DNA from: Limonium bicolor
Taxonomy: Eukaryota; Streptophyta; Magnoliopsida; Caryophyllales; Plumbaginaceae
Assembly (NCBI GenBank): GCA_023374045.1
Contig: CM041779.1
Span: 301,578,167 to 301,642,166, forward strand
DNA length: 64,000 nt
Direction: 5' to 3'
Part shown: piece by piece, positions 11,366 to 21,849 of the stretch
Layout: the number at the start of each line of letters is the position of its first letter
Numbering within the stretch: position 1 is the stretch's first letter
The notes under the pieces: generated by a model
What the model was told of the DNA's origin: nothing
Database searches by the model: none
What the model saw: only the letters and a program-made list of their open reading frames with translations
Translations under genes and position numbers: made by a program

Positions 11366-11819
11366 ATTTTAATTGCTCCTCTTGCGCTGGGGATGGAGAT
11401 GGAGGAGAATTATAACTTTCAGACATTTGTTCCAACTCGGCGTCGGAGAAAAATGTCCTGATAAGTTTCTTTATCTCCTCATCAGAACTTGTAGCTTCAA
11501 TAATATCTGGCTCGAATCGATCTTCACTCATTGGACTCACCACTGGAATCTCTTCTAGCGGCTTGGTCTGACTCGGGAGAAATTCGTCTAGCCCTTGTGT
11601 AGATTGTTGTTCATTCTGATTGAAGTAGTAGTATCCCAACTGAGCTTCTTTGTACTGTGTATTAGCCTGGTCGACTTCCCACCAGTACGGCTCTCGATTT
11701 GATTGTTGAGGTGGTTGATAATCCTTGATCAACCTTTGATATGAGGGCATCTCCTCTTGCATGTGAGTCCATTCCAAATTGATCAACAATCTCTTCACCT
11801 CATCGTCGCCGCTCTCCAT
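11349..11819 (-). CDS. 156-codon ORF of J, unrecognised, in the gag position
   Basis: This is the only sizeable ORF of J and lies on its coding strand, about 270 bp inside the PBS, where gag normally starts. The product is acidic and rich in Glu, Gln, Ser and Pro, with a Trp-Trp pair near residue 47 and a Pro/Ser-rich C-terminus. I see neither the conserved gag core nor a CCHC zinc knuckle. It may be the divergent N-terminal part of an Athila/Tat gag or a lineage-specific extra ORF. No pol follows. The initiator is the first ATG after a T-rich leader (minus strand, 11829-12032). It could be translated, but only one copy is in the window. Confidence 0.45.
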   Translation of the reverse strand: MESGDDEVKRLLINLEWTHMQEEMPSYQRLIKDYQPPQQSNREPYWWEVDQANTQYKEAQLGYYYFNQNEQQSTQGLDEFLPSQTKPLEEIPVVSPMSEDRFEPDIIEATSSDEEIKKLIRTFFSDAELEQMSESYNSPPSPSPAQEEQLKFEDIL

Positions 11820-12085
11820 AATCAGTAACTATCCTACAAAAAACAAAAATAAAAATACCAAGTAGAATAGAACTAAAAATAGAAAACAAGCATAAAAACA
11901 GAATTTAACTAAATAGAAAAACAAATATGAAACAAAACAGAGGAAAAATAAACTTGCTAAAATAAAAATTAAGTAAAATGAAATAAAATTAAATAAAGTG
12001 AAAACAAAATAAAATAAAACAGATATAAACAAAATTAAACAGAAATCTCAATAAAATTAAAACCATCAATTAACCGTGCCGGAGG

Positions 12086-12103
12086 TCCCCGGCAACAGTG
12101 CCA
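12086..12103 (-). other. primer-binding site of J (tRNA-Asp type)
   Basis: The minus strand reads TGGCACTGTTGCCGGGGA just inside the right-hand LTR. The Athila/Tat consensus is TGGCGCCGTTGCCGGGGA, so two positions differ. It fixes the 5' end of J at the right side. Confidence 0.8.
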
Positions 12104-13070
12104 AAAACTTGGAGTAAAAGTGTGTTACAACTTCTACCACTTAGGCAGTGTACCTATCGTTTTGTGGAATAGTGGAAATGTGGGTTGTCGTACTCTTGGG
12201 GACCTCGTTGTGGATAACTGATAGCCTAATAAATTGACTGAGAATTCTAATTAACAGATCTTATCATTTTTGGAAGAGTTTGATTAACAGCTAACTCATA
12301 AGACAATAATAAAAAAACAATAAATCAAAACATAAAAGAAATAGAAATTATAAATCTTTTGTGTTTTAAAGAAGCACTCCGGGTTGTTCTGCTCACCTAT
12401 TTTATTTAATCATATTAATATAACTTTCCCACTTTAGCAATAAACTCAAGAATCTTAATTAGTTTATTGACCGTTTCCTGTCTAATAAACCCTGATTAAT
12501 TTAAACAACAAGCGCAAACCTTGCTCAAGTCATAAATAAATTAATCGCATTATTAATAATCCCTATTGGAGATAGATTAACCTATACGGCGAGAAACTCG
12601 CTTCTAGTCGTTAACCCATTTGACTACCTATGTCTAGAACCTTGTCTCAGCATTGCATTTTAACAAAGAACTACAAATATCACTTTAATAATTGTACAAG
12701 AGAATTAAAGTGCATTAAGGAGAGGAATCAAAATACTGCTTAGATAAATTATACTGGAAAACTTACATAACACAATTATATAAAATAGGCTTGCTTCCAA
12801 CCAGGAAGCTAAGTTTATTATTCAGACATAATTATACAGTAAAACAAGCATACAAAATAAAATAGATGGAACCAACGAAGAAGAACGAACAGATGGGCAA
12901 TCAATTTCTTCGTTGGTTTTCTGCAAACTAACAGCATAAGGCTGATGAAGAAATAAGATAAAATGGAGAAGTGGGGGATAAGAGGATGGAGTGGATCGTA
13001 GGTGTGGTTTGATTCTGTGAGCGATGGATTGTGGAAGGGGTTGATATTTTTTGAGCAGAAGGAGCGTAGG

Positions 13071-13078
13071 TTTATATA
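13071..13078 (-). promoter_or_regulatory. TATA box of the J 5' LTR
   Basis: CTATATAAACC on the minus strand, identical to the copy at 4504-4511. This is the copy that would drive the genomic RNA. Confidence 0.65.
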
Positions 13079-13284
13079 GAAGGAAGGAGGAAGGAGAAGA
13101 CAGAGGGAACACCGCGTGAGGGAATTAAGGAATGGATTGGGGTGGCAGAACGCGTGAGAAACTGTCGGCGGGCGCCTGATATTGCTGCTCGGGTAGATGG
13201 ATAAGTTGTAGGTGCCGCAACGAAGAAGATAAACAGCGAATTCTGTCGCGTTAAATATCCAGATCTGGTTGCATTTTTGGAGGC

Positions 13285-13660
13285 GTCCGGGTCTGTGTCT
13301 GTGTCTATTTCCCTGGACGTCTCACAGTTGCTCTTAGTCTTGTCCGGCCTTAAATCCGCGGACGTGCCACGGTTGTGTCTCTGTCCGGCCTTCTGTCCGG
13401 GTTTAAATCCACGGACGTCACTCTGGTTCTCTTCCTCTTGTCCGTGTCTTGTCCGTCCATAATTCCGCAGACCTTACTTCCCACGTCCGGCTTTATTTAC
13501 TCGGACACAGACACGGACAGACTTCCTCTTGTCCGCCCTTTGTTACCCGGACTAGACACGGACACAATGTTCTGTCCGGCCTTTTCTCCTCGGTCATGTT
13601 CACGGACATGCTGTTTGCTGTCCTGGCTTAAATCAACGAACAAGGAGCGGACATGTTGTT
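13285..13660. repeat. spaced GTCCGG/CCGGAC array in the J 5' LTR
   Basis: Counterpart of 4716-5095 with a few substitutions and small indels; the arms are largely kept. Confidence 0.75.
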
Positions 13661-13830
13661 TCTTGAAGGTTGAATGCAGTCCATTAATTACTTTTGCATC
13701 CGTTAATTACTTTTGCACGACAACATCACGTACCTCAATAACAATGTAAAAAGTGATGTCAATAACAATGTAAAACGTGAATGTCGATTAGAATTTGTCA
13801 TGCAAACGTCGACTCCAGTAGTGACGTGCA

Positions 13831-13890
13831 ATATATATATTTATATATATGTATATATATATATGTATATATATATAAATATGTATATAT
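13831..13890. repeat. interrupted AT/GT microsatellite
   Basis: ATATAT tracts broken by TTT, GT and AAAT, at the position of the pure AT run in the other J LTR. Confidence 0.85.
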
Positions 13891-14037
13891 TGTTTCTGTA
13901 TTTAACACAAAATGTATATGTTCATATCAAAACATAAATCTAAGAAAAACATATGATAAGTGAGTAATATTATCCTGAAAGTAAGTAAGTACAAGGTAGA
14001 TTAAACCTTTAAATGTCTATGTATTTCTCACTTATCA

Positions 14038-14042
14038 GACAT
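14038..14042. repeat. right TSD of element J (GACAT)
   Basis: Second copy of the duplicated target; L0 sequence resumes directly after it. Confidence 0.85.
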
Positions 14043-14189
14043 GTTGTTTGGATGTGCGGTATACATCGAGACAGACATTTGGAGTTTGTCAGGTTATGTA
14101 GAGATTATAACCTTAGCCTAGAGTACCTATGTGAGTAAAAATATTAGATTCACCAACTTTGAGGGCAAAGTTCTTTAAGGGGGATAGAT
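14043..14189 (+). mobile_element. L0 internal domain, 3' end with polypurine tract
   Basis: It ends AACTTTGAGGGCAAAGTT followed by CTTTAAGGGGGATAGAT, directly abutting the TGAAATACCC LTR start. The block resembles the TTCGAGGACGAA...TTTAAGGGGGG sequence before the 3' LTR of Tekay-type chromoviruses, which is the main reason for linking this family to that clade. The PPT is TTAAGGGGGATAGAT at 14175-14189. Confidence 0.75.
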
Positions 14190-16337
14190 TGAAATACCCT
14201 GAACTTAATTATGGTGATTAATTATTATAATATGGTATTTGAGGGCCTAATAGTGCCTAAGTAATCTTTGGTAAAGAAAATAAATCCAAAAGAAAGAGAA
14301 AACACTTAAAAAGCGTAAAACGCTAAAATAAGCGTTATATGACCATATGAGGAATACAACCTCGAAAAGGGTGTTGGATGGATTTAAAAGGCCTAATAAT
14401 TTGTAAATAAAATATGGGAACAATTCCAGAAGAAAACGGATCCAAATAATGAGTTAAAACGCTAATAAAGCTTTAGCGCATGTTTTTCGAGAAAACCCGA
14501 GAACGTGAATTTAGTGGTCAAATGAACCCGTAAAAATTGTAGTTCGTTAAATAACTATAAATAAACATTAATGGAAGTTTAAGAACCATTAAAATTAAAG
14601 AAATGAGAAAATTCTGGAAAATGGACCCGGTTAGTGAATAGGGCTAAACCGGGTAAATTAACGAGCATTTTCTGTAAAAGACGAAAAACTCTCCAGCTTA
14701 CATGTTATAAGGGGACTGGTTTTTATGTTGACCCATCCCTCTCCTTTTGACAATTAATAAGTAAAGAAAGAAACAAAAGGAAAAGAAAGAAAGGAAAAGT
14801 ACAAAAAGTAAAACACTCTCTCTCCTCCCTCATTTCTCTTTTCCTCCTCTCTTTCCTTTCTTCTTTCTTCCTACCGTTCTCTCTTTCTTTTCCATGGCTG
14901 ATGTTTTTCTCTTCTTCTCCAATGGCTTCTTGCCATTGTCTTCCTTTGCCAAGCTTGGATAAAACTCCAAACACAAAAATAATTACATATTTGAACTCCC
15001 CTCACCAAGAGCTTCCATTCCCTCTTTTCAAAATTTCAAAATGATGAACTTCATCTCCATGGGTATATCCCATTTGAAGAGAAATTTAGCGATTCTTGAA
15101 GCTTGGAGTCTCCTCTTCCATTTAATGTAAAAATTCCAAGGAAAATCTCATCTTTTCCCCATTTTTGGTCTTGGCCGATTTTGCCCCATTCTCATGCGTT
15201 GTTCTTTCCTTGTTTGAGCTTCTTTCCAAGCCTTTAATGGTGGTTGGGAGCTTCTCTTTGATTCATGACCAAAAGCCCATCTTAGGGTTCAAGGTAATTT
15301 CTCATTTTTGTGCTCTAAGCACTCATCCTTGTAACCTAGCTTAATTAATAAGTCTAGGAGTAATGTTTTGTGCCTAGTTCCTCATTTGAATATTGATTTT
15401 TGAGGTTGGCAAGTGATTGGCCAACTTAGCCGATTTTGACCAAGAATGAGATAAGGAGGATATTGGAAACGAAAGGAAGAATTTGTGAGCTTAAGGTAAG
15501 AAACTCACCTTAATGCTTATTTTGATTGTTTTAGAACTTGGGATGGGTAATTAAAGGAATGAAACCAAAAACTTGGGCTACTAATGTGTTTGGTTGATAT
15601 TTGAGAAAAATTGTGAATGGATGTTTGAATTAATGGCTTAGGTGCCAAGCTTTTGAGTTATTGTGCTATATTGTGCTTTATGAGATTTGGATGAGGTTGG
15701 TGAATTAATTTGTGTGCTGGTAGGACCCTTTATATGGGTGTGGCTAGCTTAGGATTGGTTTTGGTGAGAATGGATGAGTAAGGATATGTGCTAGGTTTAT
15801 AGGGAAACTGTGGCGAAATTTCGGTAGAACCTAAGTGTTTTAGGTGATTTTGGCAATGGGGGAACTTAGGTGTTCATTTGGGTTGATTAATAACCTTGGA
15901 ATGGTATTTGGAGAACTAGCAGGAGAAATGTAAAAATCTGTAGCAAGTTAATGTATTGTTGCTTCTTGGAGCTTTGGAGAGAAACTAGGTTGTATGACAT
16001 TGAAAGAAAGTGATGGACTTGGGTGTAGAGAATGCATTTGTCTAGGATGGAATTGTGATGGTCAATAAGTAGTTTGGTGAAGTTTGTGTAGAAGGTAGTA
16101 ACCCACCAAGAGGAATTTAGAAATTCACAAGTGTGCAAAGTATAAAAATGCAAGAGTGAAAATGTAGAACTTAAGCAAGAATTGAGTAAGGATTGGACCA
16201 ACGATTTAAGGAGGTTTAAGAAGTGTTTTAAGGTGTTTAAACATGTATGAAACATGTGGAAAGTTTATGGACTGATTAGGGGTGGATTAAGGGTTTATTT
16301 GGGGTTGAAAAATCACCTAAGTAGCAGGTTTTAGGAG

Positions 16338-16385
16338 GGTCCGGGACTTAGGGGTCGCACCAAGTCCCGGATGAAGTCCTAGACC
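16338..16385. repeat. single spaced-palindrome unit in LTR B
   Basis: GGTCCGGGAC ... GTCCCGG, with a second weaker arm GTCCTAGACC, followed by a CCGAGAGT spacer motif. LTRs C and G carry four units of this kind. Confidence 0.75.
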
Positions 16386-17514
16386 ACCCCAAAATTTGAC
16401 CGAGAGTGGTTTTAAGGGTTCTAAACATGGGGGATTGATTGGTAATGGTTTATATGTTGTTAAGGCCTTGTTTGTTGATATTTAAAGGTCCTAAGAAGTG
16501 TAAACAAATGTAGGAAATGAGTGAGAAGTAAGAACATAATTTGACATGAGTAAAACTAAGTATAACGGGACAAAGGGGTAAGTACGGGAGTAGTAATTTA
16601 CGTACCGTATGAACATGGTATAAAACAATGTTAGAAATATTATCAGAGGATCATATGTGAACCGAGCAATGTGAGGTGACACGGTAAAAGTTTAACCAAG
16701 GTGTAAGGTATGATTTTCTCATGCCCCGTATGCTAACCGGGTTACACTGATTTGTGTGATGTGTGCTTGTGTGCCGACCTAATCAAGATAAAAGCATGAA
16801 AAATGTTCTATTGCTTGATTGTATATCTTGATGCATGTTGTGCGTACTAACCTCCCTTGTATAATTGCATGGTCTAACTTAGCGTAGTAGACCAACTTCT
16901 AGTTGTGTAACGATTGGTTAGTGACTCGTAGAAAGAGTCGTCTCGCAAAATAACGAAAATGTGAGAACACACAAAACTATCGAATTAAGAATAACGATAA
17001 CGTAACCTATGAACTCACTAGAATGTGGGAGAATGTACGGGACTAGTAAACTCCCGATAACGGTTAGAGAACCGACATGAATAATCCACCAAACAATTAC
17101 TAGTGGAAGTATATAAGGACCTCTATTTAGAGGATTGATGAAAATCCAAAGACATGAAACTTGAGAGAAGTAAAGACTGACAAGGAATCTCCAAACCCCT
17201 TAGAAAGAAAGTCAACCCACAATGAGAGGATCCGACGAATATAAACAATGTCCCGAACATGAAAGTATTCGATACGTTGGGGGAACCCTTAAATCTGAGA
17301 ATACTAGACATTGGTAATTCTCTAAGCTAGTAGAGGATATCGAGAGAGATACTTCTAGGATAATCCATGAGATTGTAAGATACTCCGAGAGAGGAGTGTT
17401 GGGAATTTGAGTAGTCTGGTAAAAATGGACATTCGAGTATTTGAGGAGCTAAGTGTATAGCTCCGCTTGTATTTGTAAGCCCTGTGACGGGTCTTGTGTA
17501 TGACCTTGCCCGGA

Positions 17515-17760
17515 GGTTATGAGTAATGAGTATTGATCAATGAGTATGTACGAGTACAGTAATGAGTATTGAGTAATGAGTATGTAAGAGTAAGTAATGA
17601 GTATTAAGTAATGAGTATGTACGAGTAAAGTAATGAGTATTGAGTAATGAGTATGTACGAGTAAAGTAATGAGTATTGAGTAAGGAGTAAGTATGAGTAA
17701 ATAATGAGTAATGGTAACGAGTAAAGTAATGGGTGAAGTATGAGTAAAGCAACAAGTAAG
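17515..17760. repeat. GAGTAATGAGTATGTA minisatellite in LTR B
   Basis: Seven to eight imperfect units of about 30-38 bp built from GAGTA, ATGAGTATT and GTACGAGTAAAG. Stop codons are rare in some minus frames, which creates long spurious ORFs. Confidence 0.85.
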
Positions 17761-18040
17761 TAAGAACATGGTTGGTGTAAGCCTTATGAACCCGAGCGAG
17801 GAGAAAGAGAGCATCCGATTAAACCAGATGAATGAGTAACTAATATGAATGGTTGACTGATGAATTATCTTCCCCCGTAGGTATTGAATCTTGTGTATGT
17901 ATGTAGGTATTGCTGCTTGTAATGTCGTAGTATTAGTATGTACGTATGCATGAAAATGAACCCCATGTATTCGACAAAGTAGTCGGCGTACCATGGTTAG
18001 CATGCGGGGTATGTGAATTTCATATGCAGCAATTTGCAGA

Positions 18041-18070
18041 GCCCTAGGGGCACCGTTTTTATTTTCTAGG
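18041..18070 (+). promoter_or_regulatory. CCCTAGGGG hairpin plus TAG|G, LTR B
   Basis: GCCCTAGGGGC, a T-rich run, then TTTTCTAG|GTAC. Same module as in the other LTRs of the family. Confidence 0.4.
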
Positions 18071-18379
18071 TACTTGAAGTTGAACACCATTCGAGTGTAG
18101 GATGGGGATGGATGTATGAGCTTGGGTAGTTGATTAAGAACTTGTATTGATTTGTATTTGTAAATGGTGAATGGTGAGACTAAATCGTTATTGGCGAACT
18201 TGAGGAATTTGGATACTCGGTATAGTATTGTGTGGATATTGCATTTTGTATAAGGATTCATTTGAAGTTGTAATTGTACTAAGATTGGACTAAGGAATTG
18301 GAATGTATTGTTTGGTATAGTATACTCGGTATATTCAAGTTCATCAGACCGATAGTATGTTGTATTTGTAATTGGCCTT

Positions 18380-18401
18380 GTTAGTCACGTGGGTGACTAA
18401 C
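18380..18401 (+). other. conserved LTR hairpin, copy B
   Basis: GTTAGTCAC-GTGG-GTGACTAAC, identical to copy A and followed by GGCATTGTA and CACCC. Confidence 0.75.
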
Positions 18402-18492
18402 GGCATTGTACACCCACCATTGAGTATGTATTATCCACTGCGAAGGTAAGTAATTGTAAGAAAATGACGGGATTAGCGGTAGAGGTGCTACA

Positions 18493-18918
18493 ACTACCAT
18501 ACCAGCAAAGGTGCTGAGCCCCTTTGGAGCCACCCATTATTTTTCAGGTACAATGGAGCTGATAACAGTTCGAGAGTAGGACGGGGTTGCTGCTAGTATG
18601 GGTAGTTTTATTTAAGAATCTATGTATTGTAAGTTTTGTAAGACAGAAATGTTGTCGGTAAACAGAATGTAAAGACTCGGTATGGTTTGAATTGTAATGA
18701 CTCAGTTTAAAAATGGAATGAGTTTGTATTGCAAATATAAGTGCTTAGGAATTCAGGTCCATCAGACCGTTACTGTATTTGAATTAGGCCGTGTTAGTCA
18801 CGTGGGTGGCTAACGACATTGTATCATCCACCGATTGTATTAGGATTTCCGTTGCGAATGTAATGATAAATGAGACAGTTTAAGAGTTAGTGATGTGATT
18901 AGCGGTAGGGGTGTTACA
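18493..18918 (+). mobile_element. LTR X, 3'-terminal 426 bp of another LARD-like LTR
   Basis: It carries the last part of a family LTR: GCCCCTTTGGAGC hairpin with TTTTCAG (18518-18548), ATCAGACCG, the hairpin at 18793-18814, and the terminus GGTAGGGGTGTTACA (ends 18918). It abuts the end of LTR B, as expected if L0 inserted into the 3' part of an older LTR; its 5' part would lie left of the window. Confidence 0.7.
18793..18814 (+). other. conserved LTR hairpin, copy X
   Basis: GTTAGTCAC-GTGG-GTGGCTAAC; one pair is a T-G wobble. Confidence 0.7.
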
Positions 18919-19007
18919 CTAACTTTGTAGAATTTTCCTCTGCGACATTACAGTTATATTATGGAGATTTATGCGATATTCCCTGTTTTAGTAGTTGGTG
19001 TGTTATA
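18919..19007 (+). mobile_element. LTR Z, last 89 bp of a third stacked LTR
   Basis: The stretch ends TTGGTGTGTTATA just before an iMet PBS and shares the CTCTGCG block that precedes the ends of the other LTRs. I read it as the end of the original 5' LTR, into which the X-bearing element inserted. GTTATA instead of GTTACA at the terminus suggests an old copy. Confidence 0.5.
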
Positions 19008-19012
19008 AAAAG

Positions 19013-19024
19013 TGGTATCAGAGC
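19013..19024 (+). other. primer-binding site (initiator Met)
   Basis: TGGTATCAGAGC, complementary to the 3' end of plant initiator tRNA-Met and widely used by Ty3-gypsy elements. G has the same site at 59673-59684, followed by homologous sequence. Confidence 0.85.
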
Positions 19025-21552
19025 GTAACTACGCTCTATTGACTAGAATTACCGAGCTTAGGTAATACCAAGTTAGAGTTTGAGTTATGGGTTAAGGGTT
19101 GAGAGATAGAGCGAGAGGTGCACTAGTTAGGATTTCCTAGTGTTTACTGGATACCTACAATACCTATACCCGCCCTCCGCGTCCCTAGTTTAAAATACGG
19201 GGAATGAAACGCTAGAGAGATGAAATACAGGGAATGAAACGCCGGATCTGGCAGTTACTTAACGTCATATAACACGGAAAAACATTATTATTATACTATA
19301 GTTTTCAAAACTTTAAGGTCCTAATTGGAGTGTAACATTGAAAAAGGCGCAACCAATGGAATCCTACCAATGAGAGGATAATAATTATCGGCAACTTAGG
19401 TCGACATGCTACGCAATAGATATAACCCCGCCGTACCAGTAAAAGAAAAGCAACAGGAGCACCAGACAGCAGTCTGAAGGAGCATAACAACGAGATAATA
19501 CCGTGCATAAATATAAGGAACATATAGAAGCCTGTTATGGAGTGGATAACTCTACACAACTTGAAAGGTTACAAAGACCTGAACGACATGACTTAGACAA
19601 CTATGAAAGCATATGCAAATCCTACTCTAAGATAGAACTACGACGTAGTGCCTAAGAAGAGTCAATACTCAGTAACCACGATAAATACGTGGAAACGAGA
19701 GCGAGAAGGAAGGCAAAGGAAATGGAGGGATGGTGCCTCAGAAAGAGGAATGCCCTTATAACTAACTATACTATCGAAGGCAATCAAGAAGCTGCCTAGA
19801 TAATCAATTATCCAAAACTAAGAGGGCAAAGGAAGAGTCAACAGGACTACCAATTACATGGAGATCAGGAGAATGTACCACCACCTACGTACACAGTACC
19901 GATAACCCATCTTGCATGGCGCACTTGCCTATATGAGAAGCCATAATGGCCTGATATTAGAATGCTACGGTTATAAAACATATTGATACCGGATTACAAT
20001 CCTTAAGAACTGGAGAACAAGACTTTGGAAGGGCCTGGCGGCCTGGCCATAACGAAGTAAGATGACACACCAGTCAGCAGGGAGCTACACTTGGTCAGAA
20101 TACTGAACGACGTGAGCATCAACAACAATTCACAACCTTAGACTTATAAATCTTGGACCCAGAAAACCTACTTCAACAACAAACAACTGACAATACAGGT
20201 AAGAACACAAATCCCAAACTTCGAAGAGAAGAACCGAAGAGATCACTTAATCATGCGAGCAAGACGCTATTCAAACAATAACCTGCCAGAAGTCAGGAGA
20301 CGTACAATCCTGGAAGTAGAAGTTCAAAAGAATTTACCATAGAGTTGGTCTAGTTGGACTGAACAAAACCATAAATGATGGTTAGTATTGCTTGTCTAAC
20401 TCATTAATGTCCAAGTATAATTAATCTTTAACGGGTGGCGTAGTCAATGAAGGTTGAACAAAGTATTGAGATGGAAGCACAAGACAGCAAGGATAAATAT
20501 CCAGCTTAGACGCCGTAAGGCCGATGCCTCATATGAATAAATCCTTAATCGTTAAAAGACTCAAGTCTATAAGAGCGAAGATATCATTGCAGACACTGAT
20601 TAACGTCAGATTACCTGAGCAAACTTGACAATAGAAACTTGGATGCAACAACTCATCATGTAACCCAAATACTACATCAAAGGATGTAACCTAACCAGGG
20701 ATATAATTCAAAGAACTGTAAATTGATGTGGATAACCAACAAATGAGCTAGAGCACAAGCAGTGAACCGAACACTAGCTCTCACTCAAAGAAACTAGGCA
20801 CTAAGAGCCTACGAGCCAAGGATGTTAACCACATCGGAGCTCGAGGCGTAAAGAAGACATGAGGGCTTATCTAAGCCTTGAGCGAACTATAATGTGTAGA
20901 TACAATCGGTTACAAAACCTATAATTTAACTGTGAAGGAATTTCCAGAAAGGGCACCAATGAGAATTGAGAGATAATACTATTGACACGGGCGGAGAACA
21001 AACCACTCCTTTTAGGGTGAGGATATCTCTCCTTTTTGTGAGGCTTTTGAGTGGGAATAAACCCCTCAAATAGGCTTTCACTTATCAAAGATAGAATACT
21101 CTTCTATTAGAGAATGAAAACCCGTAAACCCTTATAATTTCCTTAGAATGTTCTAGTTACGTATATAAAGAAGGAAGACTGCACGGTCAGACCTTATATC
21201 CAATGCCCAGGTTTTAGATAGCAGTAATGGTCAGAAATAAAATTGTGAGTCTACAATATGACACATCAAGTGACCAACGCTGATAAGAGCTTGTGACTCA
21301 ATGGATTACTTCTTCTTTAGTCAGTCAAATTACTTGGTAAACAATATCATAAATGATGAAAGAATGTGAGGGAGACTAACCTACACATGACCCCGAACTT
21401 GAAGCAAAACATCTTCACATTAAAAGATAAAAAACTTATTGAATGATACGACAACCACCATACACCCGAACCTAGAGAACTCCTAGTGTGTTACACCATG
21501 AAGAGATTGAATATAAGATAAGACGTTGGAGTGAACGGTTGAGGAGTTGCGC
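19025..21552 (+). mobile_element. internal domain of the Z element, 5' part (non-coding)
   Basis: Collinear with G from 59685: the first 190 bp (CCGAGCTTAGG..., GGATACCTACA..., CCCGCCCTCC) and a later block near 20036 (GGCGGCCTGGCC) match 59685-59880 and about 60742. Frames are short, on both strands, and not shared. No gag zinc knuckle, protease or RT motif seen. It continues at 33972 after the D/C/E insertions. Confidence 0.65.
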
Positions 21553-21555
21553 TGT
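21551..21555. repeat. left TSD of solo LTR C (GCTGT)
   Basis: GCTGT before TGAAATACCCC; the right copy at 30096-30100 is GCTAT, one transition different. The duplicated bases straddle the old left edge of LTR D (GC|TGT). Confidence 0.65.
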
Positions 21556-21825
21556 TGAAATACCCCAAACCTAAGTATGCTAAGTAAACATCAAGTTATG
21601 ATGCAGTTAGGCTAAAACATGCCTTAGAAACATTGGTAGACAATTTAAACCAAGGAAAACACAAGAAAACGCCATAAGGGCAATTTAAGCAAAAATGTGC
21701 TCTAAGCTTGGAGTGACTTTGATTAGCACTCAAATATCATTATGAGGCCTTATTAACATGATAATGGACATGTTAAATCAATTACCAAAGAAAACCAAGC
21801 TCAAAATCAAGCTTAAACAGAAAAT

Positions 21826-21849
21826 GTGCTTTAAGACTCCTTAAAGCAC
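21826..21849 (+). other. GTGCTTTAAG hairpin, copy C
   Basis: GTGCTTTAAG-ACTC-CTTAAAGCAC, a perfect 10-bp stem near the start of the LTR. In the orientation of LTRs D and E the loop reads GAGT, its reverse complement, inside the same flanks. Confidence 0.75.

Larger units (their letters stand above)
3540..14037 (-). mobile_element. Element J, Athila/Tat-type non-autonomous retrotransposon
   Basis: J has near-identical LTRs of about 1.93 kb (3540-5471 and 12107-14037) and a 5-bp TSD (GACAT). Orientation is minus: the PBS reads TGGCACTGTTGCCGGGGA next to the right-hand LTR, the PPT reads ACGGGGGAGTT next to the left-hand LTR, and a TATA box lies on the minus strand of both LTRs. This PBS class (tRNA-Asp) is typical of Athila/Tat Ty3-gypsy elements. 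Without nested solo LTR A the internal part is only about 2.4 kb, with one short ORF and no protease, RT, RNase H or integrase, so J must have been mobilised in trans. Close LTR similarity implies a fairly recent insertion. Confidence 0.9.
12107..14037 (-). repeat. 5' LTR of J
   Basis: Partner of 3540-5471. The inner edge reads ...CTCCAAGT and runs into the PBS spacer, whereas the outer copy ends CTCCAACA, so the exact inner boundary is uncertain by 2 bp. It contains the TATA box, the GTCCGG array and an interrupted AT repeat. Confidence 0.9.
14190..18492 (+). mobile_element. LTR B (4303 bp), 3' LTR of L0
   Basis: It begins TGAAATACCC directly after the L0 PPT and ends AGAGGTGCTACA. It keeps the family order: CT-rich tract near 14815-14890, one spaced-palindrome unit (16338-16385), GAGTA minisatellite (17515-17760), CCCTAGGGG hairpin plus TAG (18041-18070) and the covarying hairpin (18380-18401). 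The minus-strand 270-codon frame at 17449-18261 is a product of the minisatellite and is not taken as a gene. Confidence 0.88.

Noticed and set aside
11829..12032. 67-codon Phe/Leu-rich minus-strand ORF
   Set aside because: Low-complexity T-rich leader between PBS and ORF of J; composition alone explains the hydrophobic product.
17449..18261. 270-codon minus-strand ORF
   Set aside because: It runs antisense through LTR B and its second half is the GAGTA minisatellite translated; sister LTRs A and G have no equivalent frame.
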